A DNA stretch of 48,377 nucleotides from Corallococcus sp. (GTDB lineage: Bacteria; Bacillota; Clostridia; Christensenellales; CAG-314). The first letter of the stretch is position 1. Each line of letters starts with the position of its first letter. The position numbers and the translations under genes are program-made. Below, piece by piece: positions 42,808-48,377 of this stretch. The notes under the pieces were generated by a model. That model worked only from the letters and a program-made list of their open reading frames with translations, did not search any database and was not told where the DNA came from. Location: positions 1-48,377 of the forward strand of contig JAMPAB010000007.1 in NCBI GenBank assembly GCA_023667435.1. The letters are read 5' to 3'.

Positions 42808-43848
42808 TTATCCGTTCAGTTTTTCTCCGCACTCGGGACAAAACTTTGCCGCGCGCGAAACTTCTTTTCCGCAGGAGGGGCAAACCGATCTGTTCGCCGC
42901 AAGCTTAGCTCCGCATTCGGGGCAGAACTTAGCGTTGGCTTTAATTTTCGCGCCGCATTCCGAACAGAATTTTTCGCCGTCGCTTTTCGTTTGAACGGGA
43001 GACGAGTTCGCCGTAGCGGCAACCGTTCCGTTGACGAACGAGCCCAAACCCATACCTATTACGGTGCCCGCTCCGCTTTGATTTTTTGCGGCGTCTCCCA
43101 AAGCATCCGCCGCTTTCTTTTGCGTATACGCGCCCATCTGTCCGGACAAAATGCCGAGATTCGTGCGTTCGTCGATTGTCTTTTCTACCGATTCGGGGAA
43201 ACTTATGTTTACCACCGTAAACGCCGTAATAGTTAAACCCAACGCCGAAAAATCTCCGCGAGCGTTGTCCTGTATCATCGAACCGAATTCCTGGTAATTC
43301 ATTGCCATATCGAGCGCGGATATTTTGCTTTCCGCAATTGTATCGCTCATTTGCGATACAAGCATATTAGACAACACGCCCTCTATGTCTTTTAAAGAAA
43401 CAAGTCCGCGAGTTCCGAAAAACTCTTTCATAAATACCGTCGGTTCGCTCACTCTGAACGCGTAGTTGCCGAACGCGCGTATACGTATCATACCGAATTC
43501 GTTGTCGCGCATGGTAACGGGACTGCTCGTACCCCACTTGCGATCCAAAAACTGTTTTGTGTTGATAAAATACAGCTCCGCTTTAAACCTGCTTTGTCCT
43601 TTGTACCAGATACTGCCGATGCCAGACAAGATAGGCAGATTTTCCGTAGTCAATTTGTATTTTCCGGGACCGAACACGTCGGCTATTTTGCCTAAGTTGA
43701 CGAAAACGGCGACCTGCGACTCTCTGACTGTAAGTTGAGAACCGCTCATAATTTCTTTGCCGTCCATAGGGAAGCGGTAGACGATCGTGTCGGAACTGTC
43801 GTCCTTCCACTCCAAAACCTGCCACATTTGCGATTTGAAAAATCCCAT
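42808..43848 (-). CDS. SPFH/band-7 protein with C-terminal double zinc ribbon
   Basis: 346 residues, ATG with GGAGG upstream. Residues about 30-245 form the SPFH domain (VRESQVAVFVNLGKIADVFG, RAFGNYAFRVSEPTVFMKEF, GLTITAFTVVNISFPESVEK). The family is often annotated as virion core protein, YdjI-like; despite that label it is a normal bacterial protein. The C-terminus carries four CxxC pairs (FCSECGAKI, FCPECGAKL, VCPSCGKEV, FCPECGEKL), a double zinc ribbon. A glycine-rich linker (about 260-290) separates the parts. In Bacillus the YdjI/SPFH group is linked to membrane organisation and the envelope stress response; whether this holds here is inference. It is the first gene of a two-gene unit with the zinc-ribbon membrane protein. 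Confidence 0.87.
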   Translation of the reverse strand: MGFFKSQMWQVLEWKDDSSDTIVYRFPMDGKEIMSGSQLTVRESQVAVFVNLGKIADVFGPGKYKLTTENLPILSGIGSIWYKGQSRFKAELYFINTKQFLDRKWGTSSPVTMRDNEFGMIRIRAFGNYAFRVSEPTVFMKEFFGTRGLVSLKDIEGVLSNMLVSQMSDTIAESKISALDMAMNYQEFGSMIQDNARGDFSALGLTITAFTVVNISFPESVEKTIDERTNLGILSGQMGAYTQKKAADALGDAAKNQSGAGTVIGMGLGSFVNGTVAATANSSPVQTKSDGEKFCSECGAKIKANAKFCPECGAKLAANRSVCPSCGKEVSRAAKFCPECGEKLNG

Positions 43849-43907
43849 AAGTTTATCCTCCGTTAAATAAAGATAAATTGCTGTTCAAACATTTTTCGTT
43901 CGAGCAT

Positions 43908-43936
43908 ATTATATAACAAAACATAGATATTTGGAA
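43908..43936 (-). promoter_or_regulatory. Possible promoter of the SPFH/zinc-ribbon pair
   Basis: Perfect -10 TATAAT (43913-43908) on the minus strand; the -35 region at 17 bases is poor (TTCCAA). Start near 43901, about 50 bases before the ATG. It is back to back with the PRC-barrel promoter, so the two divergent genes may share regulation. Confidence 0.5.
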
Positions 43937-43958
43937 GTATATTTACTAAAATTATACT
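43931..43958 (+). promoter_or_regulatory. Promoter of the PRC-barrel gene
   Basis: -35 TTGGAA (43931-43936), 16-base spacer, -10 TATACT (43953-43958). Start near 43965, leaving only about 12 bases to the ATG at 43977, just enough for its GAGGA site. Confidence 0.6.
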
Positions 43959-43976
43959 TAAAATATGCGAGGAAAG

Positions 43977-44648
43977 ATGTTATATTTAAAAAACCTATTA
44001 AATAAATCCGTTGTCGACGCAACCTCCTGTAAAGAGCTGGGCTCGCTTGCCGCCGTTACTTTGGACAAGCAATCGGGCAAATGTTTGCTCGTCACCGAAA
44101 TAGATTGTATCGACGGGGAAATAATCTCGGTAAAAAACGACAAAATCGAAGTGGCGCGCGCAGAAAGCAAAACGTCCGATACGATAATCAAAACGGGACT
44201 TTGCGTTTACGACACTACGGGCAAAAGCATCGGAACGGTAACGGACGTCGCGTTCGGGAAAAAATTAAAATTCGGAAGACTTATAACGGAGAACGGCGAA
44301 GAATATACTCGGAGTAAAATCTATGCAGTAAAAGACGTCGTGCTGACGCGCGTCCCCGCAAAAAAGCGCTCTGCATCGGCAAAAAAAGAAACTACCGCCG
44401 ATACGGCAAAAAAACCGTCGTCGGACGCTTCGCAAAATACGAACAATACGGTCGTATTAAACGCGCCTTACCCTAAAAAAAGAAAATACGGAGACTTTTC
44501 CTTTCTTATAGGAAAATACGTCGACAAAAATATAATTAACTTTTACGGCGAAACAATGTTGAAAGCGGGCGACAGAATAACGGCAGACAAACTGAAACAG
44601 GCGAAGCGTTCGGGAAAACTGATAGAACTGTGCCTGCACGCAAAATAG
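43977..44648 (+). CDS. PRC-barrel domain protein
   Basis: 223 residues from ATG 43977, which has GAGGA a few bases upstream; an in-frame ATG at 43965 coincides with the predicted transcription start and has no site. Two PRC-barrel-like units are seen: residues about 1-75 (LYLKNLLNKSVVDATSCKELG) and about 78-140 (CVYDTTGKSIGTVTDVAFGKK, followed by SKIYAVKDVVLTRV). A lysine/serine/alanine-rich linker (about 140-180) leads to a C-terminal segment (GDFSFLIGKYVDKNIINFYG, KAGDRITADKLKQAKRSGKLIEL). PRC-barrel proteins serve in RNA processing (RimM), photosynthesis or sporulation; this stand-alone type has no set role. It is the last chromosomal gene before the tRNA. Confidence 0.85.
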   Translation: MLYLKNLLNKSVVDATSCKELGSLAAVTLDKQSGKCLLVTEIDCIDGEIISVKNDKIEVARAESKTSDTIIKTGLCVYDTTGKSIGTVTDVAFGKKLKFGRLITENGEEYTRSKIYAVKDVVLTRVPAKKRSASAKKETTADTAKKPSSDASQNTNNTVVLNAPYPKKRKYGDFSFLIGKYVDKNIINFYGETMLKAGDRITADKLKQAKRSGKLIELCLHAK

Positions 44649-44687
44649 AACTCCGACGCGTTCGCGCGAAAAACCGTTAAAATATAT

Positions 44688-44716
44688 TTGACTATTTTTT
44701 CAAATTTTGCTATTCT
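44688..44716 (+). promoter_or_regulatory. Promoter of tRNA-Ser
   Basis: -35 TTGACT (44688-44693), 17-base spacer, -10 TATTCT (44711-44716). Start near 44723, about 33 bases before the tRNA. Confidence 0.75.
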
Positions 44717-44755
44717 ATTTAAGCAAAAGATAATAATCGTCTTTTTTAAACGTTT

Positions 44756-44844
44756 GGAGAGATGGTCGAGCGGTTTAAGGCACACGCTTGGAAAGCGTGC
44801 GAGGTTAACAGCCTCCGCAGGTTCAAATCCTGTTCTCTCCGCCA
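44756..44844 (+). tRNA. tRNA-Ser(GGA)
   Basis: Acceptor GGAGAGA pairs with TCTCTCC, discriminator G and encoded CCA (44842-44844). Anticodon stem CACGC/GCGTG with loop TTGGAAA gives anticodon GGA. The long variable arm (GAGG-TTAACAG-CCTC) is the class II mark of serine tRNAs. T arm GCAGG-TTCAAAT-CCTGT. It reads serine codons UCC and UCU. Its 3' end adjoins the phage element and is a plausible attachment site. Confidence 0.97.
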
Positions 44845-44850
44845 AAATGA

Positions 44851-44874
44851 GCCCGTAGAATCGATTCTACGGGC
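44851..44874 (+). terminator. Terminator after tRNA-Ser
   Basis: Perfect ten-base stem GCCCGTAGAA/TTCTACGGGC with loop TCGA, seven bases after the CCA end, followed by ATTTTATTTG. Confidence 0.9.
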
Positions 44875-44930
44875 ATTTTATTTGCAGTTCGACATTTTAC
44901 TCGACCTTCACTTTTAACTTTTTGCATTTT

Positions 44931-44954
44931 TGACACTAAAATCTGACACTAAAA
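44931..44954. repeat. Two 11-base direct repeats at the left end of the phage element
   Basis: TGACACTAAAA at 44931-44941 and 44944-44954, one base before the rep stop. Position near the tRNA and the phage end suggests recombinase arm sites or the residue of an attachment site; this is unproven. Confidence 0.8.
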
Positions 44955-44955
44955 A

Positions 44956-45996
44956 TTATTCGCATTTTTTTGTAAATGCCTCAGGATAGAAATCCAAATA
45001 TCCCTGCAAATCCACGTTGGATCTATATATTTCCAAACCCCCGTCTTTACTCGTACGTACCTTCTTCAATTCAAATGCAGAACACATTTCGTCAAAAGCT
45101 TTAACAGACAAGCTTCCGTCGTCCAAACATCCCTTGTAATTCATTACCATTCTCAGCATCGGTTCGTTCAAATCGCAACTATCGAATAAGTATGTATCAC
45201 GGCATTCAACGTTTAACGTATGAAAAAATCTTTTACACCTATACGGAGCCGGACAATTCTTTGTAAGATAACTGCCCAAGTAATTGACCACTTGCAGTTT
45301 TTCACTGTCCGGATGTATACAAACAACGTCCGAAAACCCATACGTCCAATCTATGCAGTTAAACACCTGATGACCGAGCTTCGAATAAACAAACTGTCCC
45401 GTATGAGCATTTATACCCGGCGTCAATCTCAAAAGACAATTACCTAATAACGCATGCATATGATACCCGCCTTTTTCAAATTCCTCGTAGACGGCCAATG
45501 CTTTAACGTTAGGATTCCGTTTTCGAATTATCTTAATGAAATTATTGTATGTATCGTACAGCAAATCCTTGTCCGCTCTTACGCGTTCATCGGCAAACGT
45601 CCACGTACAAAAATATTGCCAATCATTGTCGCCTAGCGCATAATTGTAAAACTTTGTCTTACTTTCTTTGGCAGACTTTGCTCGAGATTTTATTAAATCA
45701 ACTATTCTTACCGAACTATCTACGGGAACAACAACACCGTCAACCATCTTCCAACGTTGCGTAGACATTGCCTCCGCAAACACGCAATCGGTATAAAAGT
45801 TGCCGCACATATCCGAATCTAACGCATACGGTTTCGGAACCCTAAAAGGTTCTTTGAATTTCAATACTTCGATACCGTCTTTACCTACGTTGAATATACT
45901 GTCATAATACACGTAATCTCTTGCATAAATTACTCCGTCTTTTTCATAAACTCCTTGAATCTTTTCGCCGGTTTCTTTGTCAAACATATAGTTCAT
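44956..45996 (-). CDS. Rolling-circle replication initiator (HUH endonuclease), phage Rep
   Basis: 346 residues, ATG with GAGG five bases upstream. Rep motifs in order: motif 1 FCTWTF (129-134), motif 2 the metal-binding GYHMHALL with His179 and His181 (H-hydrophobic-H), motif 3 VNYLGSYLTK (237-246) with Tyr239 and Tyr243 as candidate nucleophiles. These define an HUH-type nuclease that nicks the plus-strand origin and stays bound to the 5' end. In filamentous phages this is the gpII role. The first 100 residues are an N-terminal extension without a known motif. It lies downstream of the hairpin region that likely contains its origin. A plasmid Rep is an alternative, but Zot upstream favours phage. 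Confidence 0.87.
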   Translation of the reverse strand: MNYMFDKETGEKIQGVYEKDGVIYARDYVYYDSIFNVGKDGIEVLKFKEPFRVPKPYALDSDMCGNFYTDCVFAEAMSTQRWKMVDGVVVPVDSSVRIVDLIKSRAKSAKESKTKFYNYALGDNDWQYFCTWTFADERVRADKDLLYDTYNNFIKIIRKRNPNVKALAVYEEFEKGGYHMHALLGNCLLRLTPGINAHTGQFVYSKLGHQVFNCIDWTYGFSDVVCIHPDSEKLQVVNYLGSYLTKNCPAPYRCKRFFHTLNVECRDTYLFDSCDLNEPMLRMVMNYKGCLDDGSLSVKAFDEMCSAFELKKVRTSKDGGLEIYRSNVDLQGYLDFYPEAFTKKCE

Positions 45997-46227
45997 AAAT
46001 ACCTCGAATTTTTTGTAAAAAATGCCATGCCCGCTTGTCTAAACGCGCATTTTGTTACCTGATGTGCCACCAGTATCGAGTACGGTGGCACAGTGCGGCG
46101 GCTTCGCCGCCGTATATTGCTGCTCAACGGCGGAAAAGTAGGCGCAGAGCGCCCTACTTTTTCCGCCTCGATTGTTTGTTTTAACACCCTTGCAGGGAGC
46201 AGCACCGCCTACGGCGGACCCGGTCTT
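45997..46227. other. Hairpin-rich intergenic region, likely replication origin and/or packaging signal
   Basis: 231 bases with five hairpins in about 155: TGTGCCACC/GGTGGCACA (46063-46092); CGGCGGC TTC GCCGCCG (46096-46112); a long stem GGCGGAAAAGTAGG with its complement (46129-46167) with small bulges; CCCT TGC AGGG (46187-46197); CCGCC TAC GGCGG (46205-46217). Between the Zot module and rep, it corresponds to the intergenic region of filamentous phages. The 70-residue open frame across it has no good ribosome site and is not called a gene. Confidence 0.75.
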
Positions 46228-46500
46228 TTAGGGAAGTCTGTTCTTGCGCTCCTTCCGCTCGTTCGCTGCATCGCGGATTCCGCACAGTATTCCTTTATAC
46301 AGCTGCTGCATGTCCCTGTCCGTTTCCGGATCGGCGACTCCCTTCTTTGCTTTGCAGACAATCTCGTCGACAGACCGTTTCTTAACCGTATCTAATCTGA
46401 CGTAGTTACGGTAGTTTTTGACGCCCAGCACATACCCGGTTCCGAACATACTGTTCTGCTCTTCGTTATACCGTAACTTCTCGTCAACCGTCCGTTTCAT
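46228..46500 (-). CDS. Small basic phage protein, unknown
   Basis: 90 residues, ATG with AAGGAG eight bases upstream. It is charged and soluble (MKRTVDEKLRYNEEQNSMFG to NERKERKNRLP), with no signal peptide and no membrane helix. It overlaps the 149-residue gene by 17 bases, so the two are probably co-translated. Its place after zot and before the intergenic region is that of gene IV or a regulatory gene in filamentous phages, but it is too small for a secretin, and a secretin would not be expected in a Gram-positive host. I do not recognise a family. Confidence 0.72.
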   Translation of the reverse strand: MKRTVDEKLRYNEEQNSMFGTGYVLGVKNYRNYVRLDTVKKRSVDEIVCKAKKGVADPETDRDMQQLYKGILCGIRDAANERKERKNRLP

Positions 46501-46933
46501 CGCTCCGCTCCTTTGCCTGCGCTACCGTCTGCGTTTGCGCCACCGTCAACGCCGTAGATTGCGTTTCAGACGGCTTTTGTATCTCGGCGTCTAATTCCAT
46601 GTGAAAGTCCTTTTCTTCCTTGACGTCTAATTCCAGCTTCTTCAGCTCTGTCAAAAACTCCGCTTTATACTGTTTTAGCAGACGTTTGGCAATCTTGTTG
46701 TATCCGAAGAACCCTCTGCGCGGAATGTAAACCTTGCTGCGGAACTTTAACTCGAAATTGCTTATCCCTACTTCGAGTATTCTCTCCGTCAACGTTATAT
46801 CCAGCTCCTCCATGTACTGCTGTTGGAGGACCTTCGCCATGACGTCAAACTGCTTGTCCGTCAAAAACCTACGGGCCTTGCATAGCTCTTCGAACAAACC
46901 GTAATACTTTCCGTTCAAGCGATCTAATTGCAC
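46484..46933 (-). CDS. Phage protein of unknown function, between zot and the intergenic region
   Basis: 149 residues, GTG start with a strong AAGGAGG six bases upstream, overlapping the end of zot by 10 bases. The N-terminal 100 residues are predicted mostly helical (LFEELCKARRFLTDKQFDVM, FFGYNKIAKRLLKQYKAEFL); the last 50 are Q/T/E-rich and low in complexity (AEIQKPSETQ to AKERSDETDG). No membrane helix or signal. The tight overlap with zot suggests a joint role in assembly or regulation. No family recognised. Confidence 0.75.
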   Translation of the reverse strand: MQLDRLNGKYYGLFEELCKARRFLTDKQFDVMAKVLQQQYMEELDITLTERILEVGISNFELKFRSKVYIPRRGFFGYNKIAKRLLKQYKAEFLTELKKLELDVKEEKDFHMELDAEIQKPSETQSTALTVAQTQTVAQAKERSDETDG

Positions 46934-47748
46934 TTCCTGCCTCCTTTGCCTTCGGGATAAAACCCCGTAGGCGGCGTCTGCCTGTACATAAGCTTCGCGC
47001 GCTCGACGTCTTTCTCTACGTTTTCCAACGCAAAATGCTCTATGTAATCGAACCCGTCCGACGGCAAAAAGTTTCTGTAGTAACTTGTGCTTTGGTAATA
47101 CTCGAATACGTCGAAATCAAAAGAATAAATCCTCTTTTCGAAATTGTCCGCCGAACCGTTCAAATACCTGTCTACAAACTTCCAGTCTTCGAATACTTTA
47201 CAGTAAAATTCCGTACCGGAAACGTAACCGTTTTTGTCTCTGCGCTGAACAATCTGCTCGATCTCCACAAAACGCTCCGCCAGTTCCCGAATGTTGACGT
47301 CTATAAGTCCAGGCCGCTGCACGTCCAGCATAATGTCTAACCCGAAATGCCTGTGCTCCTCGTAGAATCTGCTTACCCAGTCGGGCAAATCCTTACTCTT
47401 GCGGCTGTTGTAATACCTCTGAGCTTCCGCTAAAAATATCTTGCTTCCGGGAAGCACGCAGAATACTTCGACGTCGGAATTTTCGAACCCCAAATGAAAT
47501 CCGTCAACGTAATAACTTCCTACGTAACTGTTCGCGCCGTTCTGCACCGTTATGGGATAGTTGCTGTACACGGGCGAATGTTTCGGCAGCTCGAACCTGA
47601 ACCCTTCTGCGTTAAGCTTCGATACTTCTTCGCAGCAACCGTCGTACAGTTCGCCGTCCATAGCGCTGCCGTTTAGATACTGCGCGGCGTTCGCAGTCAG
47701 AAACGCCGTCTTGCCGCAACCCGGTTTACCAAATACTATAGTGATCAT
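46924..47748 (-). CDS. Zot-like phage morphogenesis ATPase (pI family)
   Basis: 274 residues, ATG with GGAG six bases upstream. Walker A GKPGCGKT is at 7-14. The Walker B-type strand KIFLAEAQRYYNSR is at 103-116, where Zot proteins have a D/E-E-A-Q pattern. The Zot hallmark EHRHFGLDIMLDVQRPGLIDVNIREL is at 131-156, including the Gln sensor in DVQRP. In inoviruses this ATPase drives extrusion of the particle through the membrane. The usual C-terminal membrane helix is not evident here: the segment after residue 200 is polar with many aromatic residues (about 210-240), so membrane contact may be supplied by another protein. It lies 131 bases downstream of the 141-residue gene, a gap that holds the antisense-RNA unit. 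Confidence 0.88.
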   Translation of the reverse strand: MITIVFGKPGCGKTAFLTANAAQYLNGSAMDGELYDGCCEEVSKLNAEGFRFELPKHSPVYSNYPITVQNGANSYVGSYYVDGFHLGFENSDVEVFCVLPGSKIFLAEAQRYYNSRKSKDLPDWVSRFYEEHRHFGLDIMLDVQRPGLIDVNIRELAERFVEIEQIVQRRDKNGYVSGTEFYCKVFEDWKFVDRYLNGSADNFEKRIYSFDFDVFEYYQSTSYYRNFLPSDGFDYIEHFALENVEKDVERAKLMYRQTPPTGFYPEGKGGRKCN

Positions 47749-47761
47749 TTTTTCTCCAAAA

Positions 47762-47786
47762 CTATTGACTAATTTTAAATCAATAG
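47762..47786. promoter_or_regulatory. Inverted repeat over the small-RNA promoter, possible operator
   Basis: Perfect seven-base arms CTATTGA (47762-47768) and TCAATAG (47780-47786) with an 11-base centre. It covers the -35 box and most of the spacer of the plus-strand promoter, and lies only 14 bases before the zot start codon. A protein bound here could control the small RNA and zot translation or transcription. Confidence 0.6.
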
Positions 47787-47794
47787 TGTATAAT
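47765..47794 (+). promoter_or_regulatory. Promoter of the candidate small RNA
   Basis: -35 TTGACT (47765-47770), 18-base spacer, -10 TATAAT (47789-47794); predicted start near 47801. Confidence 0.75.
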
Positions 47795-47800
47795 AATATT

Positions 47801-47886
47801 GTCCTTCAGGACCGTCTTAGCTATTTAGAGAGCTATGTTAGTTATTCACCGGTTACGTTTTCGTGACCGGTGTGTTTCTTTATTTT
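47801..47886 (+). ncRNA. Candidate small RNA of the prophage, antisense to the zot leader
   Basis: About 85 bases between a good promoter and an intrinsic terminator, with no open frame. Structure in order: hairpin GTCCTTCAGGAC (47801-47812), arms TAGCT/AGCTA around a 9-base loop (about 47819-47837), then the terminator stem CACCGGTTACG-TTTT-CGTGACCGGTG. It lies opposite the gap between the 141-residue gene and zot. If the phage operon is read through, the RNA is complementary to the zot leader. Small counter-transcribed RNAs control replication or gene dosage in plasmids and phages; here that is inference. Confidence 0.55.
47847..47886 (+). terminator. Intrinsic terminator of the candidate small RNA
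   Basis: Eleven-base-pair stem with TTTT loop (47847-47872) followed by TGTTTCTTTATTTT. One pair is U-G in the plus-strand RNA and would be an A-C mismatch on the minus strand, which shows the direction of use. Confidence 0.85.
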
Positions 47887-48305
47887 CGACCTTTCATCTT
47901 TCGAACCTTATTTCGGTTCGCCGTTCCCGTTTTGGAATTTGTAAACACTTCTTTCTTGATCTTACTTACGTCTGACTTAGACAAATCCTTCGACGGCGAA
48001 TTCGGAATAAATTTGACCCCTGCGCGAATAGGTTGTCCGTCGTCGTCTTTTGTAAGTACGAACGGACGGAATTTCGACTTGCCGTTCGAATACGTAAGCG
48101 ATATTCCTTTATTCGAAGTGGTAAGCTTAACTACCGCCAAATCGTCTAAATCGTTAGAATCAATCACTACGATTCTGCGGTAGTTTCCTTTTTTCTCATA
48201 TCCGGGCTTTACGTAATTTTTCTGTCCGAAAAAATTATTGTCGCGCGCTTGCAACGTCCTGCCGTTCGGTACATTCTTGGATACGTTCTTGTCTTCTTTT
48301 TTCAT
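47880..48305 (-). CDS. Basic phage protein, unknown (possibly SH3/PemK-like core)
   Basis: 141 residues, ATG with AGAGGA eight bases upstream; the start overlaps the stop of the preceding gene as ATGA. Residues 1-45 are basic and polar. The centre (YRRIVVIDSNDLDDLAVVKL, then TTSNKG and YSNGKSKFRPFVLTKDDDG) is a run of strands with a weak likeness to PemK/MazF-type barrels. The last 45 residues are lysine-rich (SKSDVSKIKKEVFTNSKTGT to RKMKGRK). A nucleic-acid-binding role is plausible from charge. I do not recognise a named family. The 3' end meets the tail of the small-RNA terminator. Confidence 0.75.
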   Translation of the reverse strand: MKKEDKNVSKNVPNGRTLQARDNNFFGQKNYVKPGYEKKGNYRRIVVIDSNDLDDLAVVKLTTSNKGISLTYSNGKSKFRPFVLTKDDDGQPIRAGVKFIPNSPSKDLSKSDVSKIKKEVFTNSKTGTANRNKVRKMKGRK

Positions 48306-48377
48306 TGCTTTTTCCTCTTAATAGCTCGAACTCCCCACACGATCAACCAAACAGGCAGCGTTACTATGTAAAAGACA
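48302..48377 (-). CDS. C-terminus of a small membrane protein, possible phage coat or membrane adaptor (cut by window edge)
   Basis: Translated by hand from base 48376: VFYIVTLPVWLIVWGVRAI followed by KRKKQ and TGA, the stop overlapping the next ATG. One hydrophobic helix followed by a positively charged end is the pattern of the inovirus major coat protein, whose basic tail lines the DNA, but it also fits any small membrane protein of the phage. The N-terminal part is outside the window. Confidence 0.65.
   Translation of the reverse strand, partial: VFYIVTLPVWLIVWGVRAIKRKKQ

Larger units (their letters stand above)
44845..48377 (-). mobile_element. Left part of an inovirus-like (filamentous phage) prophage
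   Basis: All open frames here run towards the tRNA. The set includes an HUH rolling-circle Rep, a Zot-like morphogenesis ATPase, small unknown proteins, a hairpin-rich intergenic region between the Zot module and Rep, and a small membrane protein with a basic tail. This is the gene order of filamentous phages around the intergenic region. The rep gene looks AT-richer than the chromosome by eye. No integrase and no right end are visible. Where the left end lies is not certain; the element probably starts at the 3' end of the tRNA or in the 110 bases after it. Confidence 0.8.

Noticed and set aside
42808..43848. The usual label virion core protein for the SPFH/zinc-ribbon gene as a sign of phage
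   Set aside because: The label comes from a poxvirus resemblance; the protein is an SPFH-domain bacterial protein, and its neighbours are chromosomal.
44543..44845. Minus-strand frame beginning MAERTGFEPAEAVNLARFPS over the tRNA
   Set aside because: This is the well-known false protein translated from the complement of tRNA-Ser genes; it overlaps the tRNA and the end of the PRC-barrel gene.
44845..44955. A dif-like XerCD site at the phage end
   Set aside because: I found no sequence resembling the 28-base dif consensus of Bacillota here; the direct repeats are shorter and not palindromic.
45993..46205. 70-residue frame across the hairpin region upstream of rep
   Set aside because: No ribosome site, arginine/proline-rich composition from GC-rich stems, and it overlaps the rep start; the region is better explained as non-coding origin DNA.

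Overview
The window looks like the chromosome of a low-to-mid GC Gram-positive (Bacillota, Clostridia) with one partial phage at its right end. The evidence is strong AGGAGG-type ribosome binding sites, classical sigma-A promoters, lipobox lipoproteins, no outer-membrane genes, and many giant secreted proteins made of InlB-type B-repeats plus BspA-like (LRR_5) leucine-rich repeats. That combination is common in uncultured gut Clostridia; placing it near Christensenellales/Borkfalkiaceae is only a guess.

Region 1 (1-34200, all minus strand) is a cell-surface locus. Reading in the direction of transcription, it starts with a 1819-aa lipoprotein (28439-33898) behind a long leader that carries a hairpin and a run of ten G. 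Next is an 1183-aa lipoprotein (24616-28167). Then comes a three-gene operon with overlapping or touching genes: a 2404-aa subtilisin-like protease fused to an LRR array, a 1036-aa LRR lipoprotein and a 386-aa lipoprotein (12783-24262). Without an obvious terminator, but with a new promoter, this runs into a complete oligopeptide ABC importer, oppA-oppB-oppC-oppD-oppF plus a small membrane protein (4895-12631). Two more lipoproteins follow (535-4671, and 1-450 cut by the window edge). The order suggests proteolysis of external protein coupled to peptide uptake.

Region 2 (34448-44648) is a mixed housekeeping and accessory stretch. It holds an aldo/keto reductase with two ferredoxin clusters behind a sugar-type nucleotidyltransferase, a DUF1538 membrane protein in one operon with two PII-like proteins, a divergently transcribed isochorismatase-family hydrolase plus MmcQ/YjbR protein, a flavin-type split-barrel protein, a DUF1858 protein, an SPFH/zinc-ribbon protein paired with a zinc-ribbon membrane protein, and a PRC-barrel protein. 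Promoters and terminators are unusually easy to see here.

Region 3 (44756-48377) is a tRNA-Ser(GGA) gene followed by what I read as the left part of an inovirus (filamentous phage) prophage, transcribed towards the tRNA. It contains the C-terminus of a small membrane protein with a basic tail, a basic 141-aa protein, a Zot-like morphogenesis ATPase, two small unknown proteins, an intergenic region packed with five hairpins, and an HUH-type rolling-circle replication initiator. The order Zot, small genes, hairpin-rich intergenic region, Rep matches the circular gene order of filamentous phages. Upstream of zot, on the opposite strand, lies a compact unit of promoter, about 85-nt structured transcript and intrinsic terminator that looks like a small regulatory (antisense) RNA. 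This is the most promising candidate for something undescribed. No integrase and no right end of the element are visible in the window.
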